From: Oscillospiraceae bacterium
Lineage (GTDB): Bacteria; Bacillota; Clostridia; Oscillospirales; Ruminococcaceae
Assembly: GCA_028720105.1 (NCBI GenBank)
Contig: JAQYLI010000040.1
Coordinates: forward strand, 1 to 64,000
Length of the DNA stretch: 64,000 nt
Direction: 5' to 3'
Part shown: positions 42,281 through 50,004 of the stretch, piece after piece
Layout of the letters: each line of letters opens with the position of its first letter
Position numbering within the stretch: the first letter of the stretch is position 1
Translations under genes and position numbers: made by a program
The notes under the pieces: model-generated
The model's input: the letters and a program-made list of their open reading frames with translations, nothing else
What the model was told of the DNA's origin: nothing
The model's database searches: none

Positions 42281-43513
42281 TCACACATCGGATTTGTTGT
42301 GAGTAGATTTTCTGACATCGGCAATAGTCTCACGGATATTCAGAAAAGCTTCCGCAAGAACAGGGTCAAAGTCCCTTCCGCTTCCCTCGGAAATAATATT
42401 AAAACATTCCTCAAGGGGCATTGCGTCGCGATAGCAGCGTTTTTCCGATACAGCGTCAAATACGTCTGCCACAGCCATAATTCTCGCGGAAAGGGGGATA
42501 TCCGTTCCCGAAAGCCCCTCAGGATAACCTTTGCCGTTCCACTTTTCGTGATGGAAGCGTGCCACCTCGTATGCCATTTCACTGTAATTCTCATCGGCTG
42601 AATGGGAAAATACCTCTTTGATTATCTCTCCGCCCTTTGCGGAATGGGACTTCATAATATCAAATTCCTCATCGGTGAGCTTTCCCGGCTTACAAAGGAT
42701 ACTGTCGGGAATAGATATCTTTCCGATATCGTGAAGTGGTGCTACCATTGCAAGGCACTCAATAAAATCATCTGTAATTATGTCACCGTACTGCCCCGTC
42801 CGCTGCAGCTCACGGGAAAGAAGCTCGGCATAGATGCTGGTCCTTTTGATATGACCGCCTGTGTTTTCGTCACGATTTTCCACTAAAGTCGCAAAGCCGC
42901 ATATCATTTCCTGATTGTGGGAAAGCAGCTGCTCGTAATTATCTGCGTCCTCGCTGAGAAGCTTTGATGTCCTTTTGGTGAGAAGAAGAAGCAGGAGCGC
43001 AAAGCACAATAATGTCAAAAATCTTGGCAGAATACTGAACAAAACCAGTCTTTCAAGGGTAGGAAAATTGCCATCGGGTCTTTTTATCATAAATCCCAGC
43101 AGCTGTCCGCAGGCGGTTACTATCAGTGTTCCTACGGTTGACAGCTTTGTCAGCTTCTGCGAAAAATACAGTCCCGCTATGGCTATTGGATATGCATATA
43201 CCACCACAACGTGATAGGTAAGGGTGGAGGTCACAACAAGCAAGAAAAGGTCGGCAAACAGCACATACAGATATTTCAGAAACTTTGCCGACGTTCCGCA
43301 CACCTTATTCAGAAGCTTAGGAAGAAGCAGAAGCACGGCGCTTATGCAGTAAGCCGCAGTCATTACGGGTCTGTCGATTATGAATACTCCCGCCAGATTA
43401 AGAATGAAAATCACAGAAAAAATGGCAAAGGTTATCATCATAACATTTGCGGCTGTGCGGTTTGCGTCCTCTTCGTTTCTTTTGATTATCCTGCTGAGGG
43501 TAGCATTGCTCAT
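42281..43513 (-). CDS. Membrane HD-GYP domain phosphodiesterase
   Basis: This 410-residue protein has six or seven membrane helices (about 20-190), a short linker and an HD-GYP domain (about 205-395). The catalytic motifs are HDIGKISIPDSILCKPGKLTDEEFDIMKSH, a downstream FHHEKWNGKGYPEGLSG with the GYP, and AVADVFDAVSEKRCYRD. HD-GYP enzymes hydrolyse cyclic di-GMP or related dinucleotides; the N-terminal membrane part is a likely sensor. ATG 43513 follows GGGAG by 9 bases. Its promoter is flanked by an inverted repeat. Confidence 0.92.
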   Translation of the reverse strand: MSNATLSRIIKRNEEDANRTAANVMMITFAIFSVIFILNLAGVFIIDRPVMTAAYCISAVLLLLPKLLNKVCGTSAKFLKYLYVLFADLFLLVVTSTLTYHVVVVYAYPIAIAGLYFSQKLTKLSTVGTLIVTACGQLLGFMIKRPDGNFPTLERLVLFSILPRFLTLLCFALLLLLLTKRTSKLLSEDADNYEQLLSHNQEMICGFATLVENRDENTGGHIKRTSIYAELLSRELQRTGQYGDIITDDFIECLAMVAPLHDIGKISIPDSILCKPGKLTDEEFDIMKSHSAKGGEIIKEVFSHSADENYSEMAYEVARFHHEKWNGKGYPEGLSGTDIPLSARIMAVADVFDAVSEKRCYRDAMPLEECFNIISEGSGRDFDPVLAEAFLNIRETIADVRKSTHNKSDV

Positions 43514-43545
43514 CTGTCTCAACTCCCAAAATATGTATTTGAATA

Positions 43546-43595
43546 ATTATACTATATTTTACAATATTCGTCAACATATTTTATATTTTGACGAA
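43546..43595 (-). promoter_or_regulatory. HD-GYP gene promoter with inverted repeat
   Basis: On the minus strand TTGACG (43569-43574), 17 bases, TATAAT (43546-43551). ATTCGTCAA (43566-43574) and TTGACGAAT (about 43588-43596) form an inverted repeat that overlaps the -35 box and extends upstream, a plausible operator. Confidence 0.5.
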
Positions 43596-43606
43596 TAAAA
43601 TAAATC

Positions 43607-43640
43607 AAACTCACGGGAACGAGGCTGCCCCGTGAGTTTT
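43607..43640. terminator. Terminator after the AraC-family gene
   Basis: AAACTCACGGG (43607-43617) pairs with CCCGTGAGTTT (43628-43638) with a 10-base loop; T-rich on both sides. Confidence 0.65.
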
Positions 43641-43654
43641 TTCATAGCATTATA

Positions 43655-44545
43655 TTACTTTTTTCTCCTAACAGGCACCCAGATGGCACTCTCATAATCC
43701 GCCGCACTGCTGTCGCCCTTTGAATACCACTCGATATTTGCGCCGAATGCAATGTCAAAATCGGGATTTCCGGGGAGCCATTCACGGAATATCCTTGTAT
43801 TCACCGACTGCAGCAATCCGGGCAAAGGACCTACGCATCTGAATTTTGCCCACTGGGTCTCGGGGAACTCATACACCGTCATTCCCTCGGGAACCTCTCC
43901 GCCCTTGTACTCGCCTGCAATAATGTATCTGAATTTTCCGCCGCCGATATCGTCAATGCACACGCCGTACATACCTATACAGTTATCGGAAATTGCCTTC
44001 TCCTCGGCAGTTTTGGGAGTTTTTTTGAAAAGAGGCGCTATCTTTTCAGCCATTATTTCGTCCCAGAACTTGGGTATCTCCGCATAGGAGGTTTCCCCCG
44101 AAAAATCACGCTCATAACCTATTACCTTAAAACCGCTCATTTTTTCAACAATCATATCCATATCATTTCCTCCTTGTATCACTACTTTAATTTTCAGAGG
44201 GAGAAACGTCCTCAGATTATGAGGATTTTTTCTCAGACCCGACGGAGTTACACCGTGAAAACGTGTGAATGCCTTTGTAAAACTTTCGGGGTTATCGTAG
44301 CCGTATTTCAAAGCAATATCAATGACCTTTTCGTCCCTGCCGCCGAGAATATCCAGCGCTGAAAGATACAGCCGCCGACAGCGGATATATTCGCCCATTG
44401 AATAGCCCGTCATAAGCTTGAAGCCCCGCTCCAGATAAAAGGGTGAGATGTTCACCGATCCGGCAATGTCCTCGGGAGTGATATCGTCCGTAAGACCCTG
44501 TTCCATAAAATCTATTGCCCGTCTCAGGCTTTCCGTCCAGTCCAT
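43655..44545 (-). CDS. AraC-family regulator with GyrI-like effector domain
   Basis: A 296-residue protein with the DNA-binding part first: two helix-turn-helix units (about 8-105: EDIAGSVNISPFYLERGFKLMTGYSMGEYIRCRRLYLSALDIL and ALKYGYDNPESFTKAFTRFHGVTPSGLRK). The C-terminal domain (about 128-296) is of the GyrI/AraC effector-binding type that binds amphipathic drugs or peptides, as in Rob and SbmC relatives. GGAGG precedes the ATG. Target unknown. Confidence 0.92.
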   Translation of the reverse strand: MDWTESLRRAIDFMEQGLTDDITPEDIAGSVNISPFYLERGFKLMTGYSMGEYIRCRRLYLSALDILGGRDEKVIDIALKYGYDNPESFTKAFTRFHGVTPSGLRKNPHNLRTFLPLKIKVVIQGGNDMDMIVEKMSGFKVIGYERDFSGETSYAEIPKFWDEIMAEKIAPLFKKTPKTAEEKAISDNCIGMYGVCIDDIGGGKFRYIIAGEYKGGEVPEGMTVYEFPETQWAKFRCVGPLPGLLQSVNTRIFREWLPGNPDFDIAFGANIEWYSKGDSSAADYESAIWVPVRRKK

Positions 44546-44673
44546 TTCCTCGCCTCCTGTGATAATGATAACATATATGAATGATGTTGTCCTGTCAGTT
44601 TGTGCTTAATTTTGTCCGATATATTATTCCGTAAATTTATTTTACCTTAAAATTATTTTTGTGTCAATCTAAA

Positions 44674-44714
44674 AAAAGCCGTTTAGCGTTCATAAGCGAA
44701 CCTAAACGGCTTTT
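44674..44714 (-). terminator. Terminator of the zinc-ribbon gene
   Basis: AAAAGCCGTTTAG (44674-44686) and CTAAACGGCTTTT (44702-44714) form a perfect 13-bp stem. On the minus strand it ends in a T run. Confidence 0.8.
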
Positions 44715-44739
44715 ACTTTGGGAATGTTTTATGCATTAC

Positions 44740-44862
44740 TCAATAAGGACGGCGGTTTTTGCACTCCTTGCAGTACACATAACCTGCGGAATTTGTTATA
44801 CCGCAGCGGGGGCAAACCCAAAGATTTGAAGCAAACATTCTCTTGATAAATAATTTTAACAT
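44740..44862 (-). CDS. 40-residue zinc-ribbon protein
   Basis: A very small gene. The 40-residue product starts MLKLFIKRMFASNLWVCPRC and carries two CxxC pairs, Cys17/Cys20 and Cys31/Cys34, 10 residues apart, the spacing of a zinc ribbon. A basic, partly amphipathic N-terminus (residues 1-11) may bind membrane or RNA. Evidence that it is real: GGAGG 7 bases before the ATG, a consensus promoter (44911-44939), its own terminator, and two palindromic operators shared with the divergent XRE gene. Function unknown. It could be a ligand or cofactor-sensing partner of the regulator, or an RNA-binding ribosome-associated ribbon. Confidence 0.75.
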   Translation of the reverse strand: MLKLFIKRMFASNLWVCPRCGITNSAGYVYCKECKNRRPY

Positions 44863-44884
44863 AGCGATTCCTCCAATTTTTCTG

Positions 44885-44908
44885 TATTGCACCTATATAG
44901 GTGCAATA
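44885..44908. promoter_or_regulatory. Operator 1 of the XRE/zinc-ribbon module
   Basis: A 24-base perfect palindrome with core GCACCTATATAGGTGC, between the -10 of the zinc-ribbon promoter and its ribosome site. Confidence 0.75.
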
Positions 44909-44910
44909 TT

Positions 44911-44939
44911 TTTATAGCATAGACATATAATAATGTCAA
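44911..44939 (-). promoter_or_regulatory. Zinc-ribbon gene promoter
   Basis: On the minus strand TTGACA (44934-44939), 17 bases, TATAAA (44911-44916). An operator lies on each side. A plus-strand -10, TATAAT (44926-44931), for the XRE gene overlaps the same segment; its -35 is weak. Confidence 0.7.
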
Positions 44940-44943
44940 CGAA

Positions 44944-44967
44944 TTTTGCACCTGTACGGGTGCAAAA
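44944..44967. promoter_or_regulatory. Operator 2 of the XRE/zinc-ribbon module
   Basis: TTTTGCACC and GGTGCAAAA flank a 6-base centre TGTACG. The GCACC/GGTGC arms equal those of operator 1. It lies just before the XRE ribosome site. Confidence 0.75.
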
Positions 44968-44991
44968 AATTTACGGGAGGATTTGTTGGAA

Positions 44992-45222
44992 ATGAACAAA
45001 GAAATCGAAACTGCAATAGGAAACAATGTAAGATTACTGAGAGAAAAATGCGGCTTGACTCAGGAACAGCTTGCCGCAAAGCTTCAAGTCAGCGGCTGTG
45101 ATATCACAAGAAGCGCCGTTGCAAAGATCGAGGTCGGACAGAGACATCTTTATCCCGATGAAATAATTCTTTTAAAAAAGATTCTGTCCGTTGAGTATGA
45201 TGATTTTTTCAAAGGTCTTTGA
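44992..45222 (+). CDS. XRE-family helix-turn-helix regulator
   Basis: A 76-residue single-domain regulator: NVRLLREKCGLTQEQLAAKLQVSGCDITRSAVAKIEVGQRHLYPDEIILLKKIL is a complete Cro/CI-type fold with the recognition helix around ITRSAVAKIE. This variant (LQVSGCDITR...VGQR) resembles small stand-alone Clostridial regulators. GGGAGG at 44975-44980 serves either TTG 44986 or ATG 44992. Divergent from the zinc-ribbon gene and separated from it by two palindromes, so it is probably self-regulating and controls the ribbon. Confidence 0.85.
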   Translation: MNKEIETAIGNNVRLLREKCGLTQEQLAAKLQVSGCDITRSAVAKIEVGQRHLYPDEIILLKKILSVEYDDFFKGL

Positions 45223-45249
45223 CCCGGGTAAAAGCTATTTAACCAAAAA

Positions 45250-45290
45250 AAGCCCGTCATTTTAACGCAAATCAAAATGACGGGTTTTTC
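45250..45290. terminator. Convergent terminator between xre and parB
   Basis: CCCGTCATTTT (45253-45263) pairs with AAAATGACGGG (45274-45284), with A and T runs at the ends. Confidence 0.8.
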
Positions 45291-45306
45291 ATATTCATAT
45301 ATAAGC

Positions 45307-46203
45307 TCAGTCTGTAGCCGTTTCGCTGATACCATTGTTATTATCCGAATTTCCCGACTCAAACAGGATAAGGAAATCCGCAAGGCGGCACAGGTCTTCC
45401 CTGTCGCTGAAGCTGAGGGTTATCTTTCCCTTTTCGCCGCTGCTGCCGCTTATTTTTACCGATCTTCCCAGCCGCTCCTTGAGACTAAGTTCCATTTCGG
45501 TGAAATAATTTTTCGTTGTTCTGCTGACAGAAGGCTCTTTTTCCTCTTCTCCTCTGTTAAGCTCCGCCGCAAGTTTTTCGGTCTGACGGACGTTAAGCTT
45601 ATCTTTTATGACGGTGTTAAGCGCATAGATAAGGCTTTCCTTATCATCAATAGCCATAAGAGCCTTTGCGTGACCCACGGAAATTTCGCCCTCCCCCAGA
45701 GCATTCAAAGCCTCCTCGGGAAGTGTGAGCAGACGGGTGAGATTTGCAATATACGAACGGGATTTTCCCATAACCTCCGCAAGCCTTTCCTGAGTCATAC
45801 CGTATTTATCCATAAGTGTGCGGTATGCCATAGCTTCTTCAACGGGGTTAAGGTCTGCACGCTGAACATTTTCCACAATTGCAAGCTCCGCCGCTTCAAG
45901 CTCATCTGTCTCACGGATAATGACGGGTACTTCCTCCATTTTAAGCAGCTTGCAGGCACGCCATCTCCGCTCTCCTGCGATTATCTGATATGTAAGACCG
46001 TTGGGCAGAGGACGGACAACAATGGGCTGGATAAGTCCGTGCTCCTTTATAGAGTCGGCAAGCCCCTTGATGTTTTCCTCGTCAAAAACGGTTCTTGGCT
46101 GTGATTTGTTGGGTTCGATTTCGGACATTCTGAGAGTTTTGATGTCCTTGCTTTCAAAAGCGTTATCCTCAAAAAGTATGTCAAGACCTGATCCGAGAGC
46201 CAT
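45307..46203 (-). CDS. parB: Chromosome-partitioning protein ParB (Spo0J)
   Basis: This 298-residue CTP-dependent DNA clamp loads at parS and spreads to organise the origin. The short N-terminal ParA-stimulating region (MALGSGLDILFEDN) is followed by the CTP-binding ParB fold with IIAGERRWRA and AIVENVQRADLNPVEEA. Next is the helix-turn-helix (MTQERLAEVMGKSRSYIANLTRLLTLPEEAL) and a C-terminal dimerisation domain (KGKITLSFSDREDLCRLADFLI). It lies 18 bases after parA in one operon. Six perfect parS sites are in this window. Confidence 0.96.
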   Translation of the reverse strand: MALGSGLDILFEDNAFESKDIKTLRMSEIEPNKSQPRTVFDEENIKGLADSIKEHGLIQPIVVRPLPNGLTYQIIAGERRWRACKLLKMEEVPVIIRETDELEAAELAIVENVQRADLNPVEEAMAYRTLMDKYGMTQERLAEVMGKSRSYIANLTRLLTLPEEALNALGEGEISVGHAKALMAIDDKESLIYALNTVIKDKLNVRQTEKLAAELNRGEEEKEPSVSRTTKNYFTEMELSLKERLGRSVKISGSSGEKGKITLSFSDREDLCRLADFLILFESGNSDNNNGISETATD

Positions 46204-46221
46204 TTATCATACCAACCTTTC

Positions 46222-47043
46222 TTATATTTTCGCAGAGCCTAAAAGCCGCTTCTTTACGGGCTTAGGCTTGATATCGGTAACACCGTGACGGGTGAGCATT
46301 TCCTCCGCCAGCTTTTCATACGCTTCTGCACCCCGTGATGTTTTGTCATAGTAAATAACGGGTTTTCCGAAGCTTGGAGCCTCGGAAAGCTTTACATTAC
46401 GGGGAATTACCGTTCTGTACACCTTTTTCGGAAAATGCTTCTGCACCTCGGAAACCACCTGATTTGTAAGGTTTAGACGTGCGTCAAACATTGTAAATAC
46501 GATTCCGTCAATGTCAATATTGGGATTGTAATTTTTTTTCACCCTCTTGATGGATTCCACCAGCTGAGAAAGTCCCTCAAGGGAATAATACTCGCATTGA
46601 AGCGGAATAAGCACGCTGTCCGATGCACAAAGGGCGTTTACCGTAAGAAGCGAAAGAGAGGGCGGACAGTCGATTATTATGTAATCATAGTCGTTTTTAA
46701 CAGTAAGAAGCTGCATTTTCAGTCGGTTTGAGCGATTGTCAAGATTTACAAGCTCGATATCCGCACCTGCAAGAGCCGAGGTGCTGCATATTACAGACAC
46801 GTTTTTGTAAGCAGTCTCGATTATTCCCTCACCAATTCTCCGCTTGCCCATCAGGACATCATATATTGTCACCGAGACGGATTTTTTGCGGATACCGAAG
46901 CCGCTTGTGGTATTTCCCTGGGGGTCCATATCAATACAGAGGACTTTCTTTCCTCTGATACCGATACAAGCCGCAAGATTGACGGCTGTGGTGGATTTAC
47001 CCACGCCGCCTTTCTGGTTGGCTATTGCGATTATTTTAGTCAT
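46222..47043 (-). CDS. parA: Chromosome-partitioning ATPase ParA (Soj)
   Basis: A 273-residue Walker-type ATPase that binds DNA as an ATP dimer and is displaced by ParB. The deviant Walker A is IANQKGGVGKSTTAVNLAA (about 7-25), followed by KVLCIDMDPQGNTTSGFG and the Walker B-like YIIIDCPPSLSLLTVNAL. The conserved DGIVFTMFDARLNLTNQV is also present. In Bacillus, Soj also regulates DnaA and sporulation. The promoter lies between two parS sites, so ParB may repress the operon. Confidence 0.96.
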   Translation of the reverse strand: MTKIIAIANQKGGVGKSTTAVNLAACIGIRGKKVLCIDMDPQGNTTSGFGIRKKSVSVTIYDVLMGKRRIGEGIIETAYKNVSVICSTSALAGADIELVNLDNRSNRLKMQLLTVKNDYDYIIIDCPPSLSLLTVNALCASDSVLIPLQCEYYSLEGLSQLVESIKRVKKNYNPNIDIDGIVFTMFDARLNLTNQVVSEVQKHFPKKVYRTVIPRNVKLSEAPSFGKPVIYYDKTSRGAEAYEKLAEEMLTRHGVTDIKPKPVKKRLLGSAKI

Positions 47044-47062
47044 TTTATCAGTCCTTATTTAT

Positions 47063-47078
47063 TGTTCCACGTGGAACA
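47063..47078. promoter_or_regulatory. parS centromere site 3 (in parA leader)
   Basis: TGTTCCACGTGGAACA, 20 bases upstream of the parA start and downstream of its promoter. Confidence 0.95.
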
Positions 47079-47113
47079 TTTAAAATATTTTTCAGAAATA
47101 GCAGTGTATTTCT

Positions 47114-47142
47114 ATTATAACATCAATTCTAACCGATTTCAA
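47114..47142 (-). promoter_or_regulatory. parAB promoter
   Basis: On the minus strand TTGAAA (47137-47142), 17 bases, TATAAT (47114-47119). parS sites lie 25 bases upstream and 35 bases downstream of it. Confidence 0.75.
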
Positions 47143-47167
47143 GTAGCAATAACCATAAAAATAATAA

Positions 47168-47183
47168 TGTTCCACGTGGAACA
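47168..47183. promoter_or_regulatory. parS centromere site 4
   Basis: Same 16-base palindrome, upstream of the parAB promoter and about 105 bases from site 3 (start to start). Confidence 0.95.
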
Positions 47184-47285
47184 TTCTACAGAAAATATTT
47201 CGATAAACCGTTTATTTGCATTGCAAAAAGCATTATATGTTAAATACTGACAAACAAGTGAATTATTTCTTGTAACATCTGTCAC

Positions 47286-47334
47286 TTGACTTCGAAAACC
47301 TACAAATGTATAATTACAATAACATACAATTGTA
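47286..47334 (+). promoter_or_regulatory. blaI-like promoter with BlaI/MecI-type operators
   Basis: TTGACT (47286-47291), 17 bases, TATAAT (47309-47314). Two TACA-N2-TGTA boxes, TACAAATGTA (47301-47310) and TACAATTGTA (47325-47334), match the BlaI/MecI half-site pattern. The first overlaps the -10, the second the start region. Confidence 0.8.
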
Positions 47335-47364
47335 GGTTAAATAATCAAAAAGGAGATACCCAAA

Positions 47365-47745
47365 ATGAAAAGACTTCCCGACACCGAATTTTCCGTAATG
47401 AAGAGGCTTTGGAGTGCTATGAAAGAATGTCCCGACTCCCCCATATCCACCGTCAGTCTGAAAGAACTTCTCGAAAAGGAACGCAGCTGGAATATGTCAG
47501 CACTCCAGACAGTCCTCTCCCGACTGGAAGAAAAGGGCTTTGTCAAAAGCGAGAAAAGCGGCAGAAACCGCTTCTACACCGTCCTTATTTCCGAAGAGGA
47601 TTACCTTACCGAGGAGAGCAGGTCATTTTTCGGAAGAATTGGGGGAAAGAAGCTCACAAGCCTTGTTGCCGCCCTTTATGACAACAATGACATCACCGAC
47701 AGCGACCTTGAGGAACTGAAAAAATTTATCGACAGCAAAAAATAA
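47365..47745 (+). CDS. BlaI/MecI-family repressor
   Basis: A 126-residue winged-helix repressor: LPDTEFSVMKRLWSAMKECPDSPISTVSLKELLEKERSWNMSALQTVLSRLEEKGFVKSEKSGRNRFYTVLISEEDYL is the BlaI DNA-binding domain. A C-terminal dimerisation helix pair follows (about 85-126). BlaI repressors are inactivated by cleavage after their BlaR1 partner senses a signal. Two TACA/TGTA operators cover its own promoter. The next gene is the BlaR1-like partner, 14 bases downstream. Confidence 0.92.
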   Translation: MKRLPDTEFSVMKRLWSAMKECPDSPISTVSLKELLEKERSWNMSALQTVLSRLEEKGFVKSEKSGRNRFYTVLISEEDYLTEESRSFFGRIGGKKLTSLVAALYDNNDITDSDLEELKKFIDSKK

Positions 47746-47759
47746 AAGGGGGCTTTGAT

Positions 47760-49934
47760 ATGTTTGTCTCTTTGCTTGAATACGGCGTTTACCTGCCTAA
47801 TATCGCCCTGTACACCATACTTGCCGCCCTGCTTATGACCATTTTTCGCATACTTGCAGGATCCCGTTTCAGAAGCGGCTGGCGGTATACTCTGAGCATT
47901 GTCCTGCCCCTGTTCGCACTTCTCCCCATAAGATATTACCCGAAATACGGCAATTTAGAAATCCCATTGCCTGATGCACCGATTTATATTCCGCCAATAG
48001 ATCCCGAAACTGTTCCCGTAAGCGAGATAAAAAAATATTATGTATCGGGAGAATACGATGTATTCGTAATATTTCTCGCCGACCTCATAACGGCTATCAT
48101 ACTTATCACGGGAGCATTTCTGTTTATCCATCAGCTTGTCTTGCTTTTCAAATTTTATGGCGAGATAAAAAGAGAGGGCAAACTCTGCACAGAGAGCAGA
48201 GTTACCGATATATCGGAAAATCTATGCAGCGAATTAAAACTGAAAGCTGTCCCTGTTATAATTTGTGAAAAATACGACTCACCCTTTGCAATGGGAATAT
48301 TCCGCCCGAAAATTGTCCTGCCCGCAGAGAACTTCACAGACAGGGAACTTAACTTCATTCTTCGCCACGAGCTTATCCATATTAAGCGGCACGATGTGCT
48401 TGTAAAGCTGCTTCTGATGATTTTCCGCTGTCTTAACTGGTACAATCCCTTTGCATATCTGCTGTACAGAGAGGCTTGCGAGGATATGGAAATAACCTGC
48501 GATGAAACAGCCTGCGCCAAATTCTCCCCCGATGATAAGCAGGAATACTGCTCCACCATCTTAAAAGGCGTATCAAAGGGAAAATACCCTGCAATGACCA
48601 CCTGTCTCGGGACAAATGCTCAGACAATAAAGGTGAGATTTGCCGCTGTTCTCGAAAAGAAAAAGCTAAGCTCATTGATACCTTTTTTCGGCGTTGCAAT
48701 TTGTATTATCCCCCTTACGGTATTTCTGTCAGCATTCAGATCAACCGCTTTCACATACACATATATAACACCCTATCCTGTTGAGGAAGTGGATATATGT
48801 CTTTCGGACAACAGCTGGAAAAGCTGCACCGCAGAAAGCTATGATGAAGCCGCCGAGACCATTTTCAAGCAGTATATGGCTCTCTACACCGGTGAAAATA
48901 TACCCGATTATCAGCGTATCGAAAGCTACTGCATAGAAGAAATTATACCCGAAAGCTCCGAAAAAGAAATGGATAATCTTTTTTCATATACAAAAAAGGG
49001 TATTCTTAACAGGGGTAAGACTGTCAAGGTCGTCTATAGCTTTATCACCGCCAATAAATGTGGTAACACGGTGCATAACAAGAATTTCGGATCTATGCCT
49101 ATAGACGGAATGTCAGTAAATTCACATCTCAGTCTGGAGCTTACCCGTAACGGAAATGTGTATACTCTCAAACGTTATGGTATTTCAAATATCGTCGGTT
49201 CGTCCGATTATCATTTTTGCGCAAAGCTGTCTGCCGATACGAACAGATGGAGGTATATGGCTGAAAGCGGTCTTTTTGACCACAGCTGGGACATTGAAAA
49301 TTCTCCCCCGCCCCCGGAAGAATTTTTTGCCTATGAATACCCGTTATTCAAAATTGCCAACCCCGATGTTGAATACGATCCCTTTTTAAATGATTTTCCT
49401 ACATCAGAAAGATATGACTACATCAGAAGCTCATATTTATGGGACGGTGAAAAGGTAAACACCGACGGACTGAAATACTACCCGAGAAGCTTTGAATACT
49501 GCGGTTATGAAGCGGATATTGTAAGCGGTGCATATTCGATTTTCGGAAATATTACCGATGATACGGGCAATACTCACGGAGTGAAGATAAATTTCCATTG
49601 CGACAGCGAATATAAATTCGGCAGCTATAATCTAAGCTCCGTTGAAGTAACTGAAACCACCTTCACCCCCGTCACATATAATGACAGCTTTGAAAAAATC
49701 ACCCTGCCCGAAGAGCTTTACACCGATGACACCCTTGAGACTGCCGAAAATATTCTTGAGTTTATGAAAACTCCCCGCAACGGCTCAGATTTTACCGTTC
49801 TCGACTATAAAGATCTGACCGTAAAGCAAGGTGTTGCCTTTGCCGAGGTAAAATTTAAGGGCAGGCTAAATGGAAAATACTCCTCCGAACTTGAGGAAGG
49901 TGAGGATTATGTTTATGTAAAGATCTGTGGATAA
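47760..49934 (+). CDS. BlaR1-like M56 metalloprotease with unrecognised outer domain
   Basis: A 724-residue protein. The membrane protease part (about 1-325) has four hydrophobic segments and the M56 zinc motif RHELIHIKRHDVLVK (HELIH at about 203-207), with EDMEITCDETACAKF after it. True BlaR1/MecR1 end in a penicillin-binding sensor; here the ~395-residue outer part (330-724) lacks the SxxK, SxN and KTG motifs. It instead shows beta-rich, acidic sequence (for example HSWDIENSPPPPEEFFAYEYP) that I cannot assign. The signal is therefore probably not beta-lactam binding through that fold. No beta-lactamase or PBP gene follows. ATG follows GGGGG. Confidence 0.85.
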   Translation: MFVSLLEYGVYLPNIALYTILAALLMTIFRILAGSRFRSGWRYTLSIVLPLFALLPIRYYPKYGNLEIPLPDAPIYIPPIDPETVPVSEIKKYYVSGEYDVFVIFLADLITAIILITGAFLFIHQLVLLFKFYGEIKREGKLCTESRVTDISENLCSELKLKAVPVIICEKYDSPFAMGIFRPKIVLPAENFTDRELNFILRHELIHIKRHDVLVKLLLMIFRCLNWYNPFAYLLYREACEDMEITCDETACAKFSPDDKQEYCSTILKGVSKGKYPAMTTCLGTNAQTIKVRFAAVLEKKKLSSLIPFFGVAICIIPLTVFLSAFRSTAFTYTYITPYPVEEVDICLSDNSWKSCTAESYDEAAETIFKQYMALYTGENIPDYQRIESYCIEEIIPESSEKEMDNLFSYTKKGILNRGKTVKVVYSFITANKCGNTVHNKNFGSMPIDGMSVNSHLSLELTRNGNVYTLKRYGISNIVGSSDYHFCAKLSADTNRWRYMAESGLFDHSWDIENSPPPPEEFFAYEYPLFKIANPDVEYDPFLNDFPTSERYDYIRSSYLWDGEKVNTDGLKYYPRSFEYCGYEADIVSGAYSIFGNITDDTGNTHGVKINFHCDSEYKFGSYNLSSVEVTETTFTPVTYNDSFEKITLPEELYTDDTLETAENILEFMKTPRNGSDFTVLDYKDLTVKQGVAFAEVKFKGRLNGKYSSELEEGEDYVYVKICG

Positions 49935-49943
49935 AATCAAAAT

Positions 49944-49959
49944 TGTTCCACGTGGAACA
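49944..49959. promoter_or_regulatory. parS centromere site 5
   Basis: Same 16-base palindrome, 9 bases after the stop of the BlaR1-like gene. Confidence 0.95.
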
Positions 49960-49970
49960 ATCAAAAAGCT

Positions 49971-50000
49971 TGTCCCTCCCTGATAAAACAGAGAGGGACA
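49971..50000. terminator. Convergent terminator between blaR1-like and noc-like genes
   Basis: TGTCCCTC (49971-49978) pairs with GAGGGACA (49993-50000) around a 14-base loop, with T-rich flanks. Confidence 0.55.
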
Positions 50001-50004
50001 TTTA

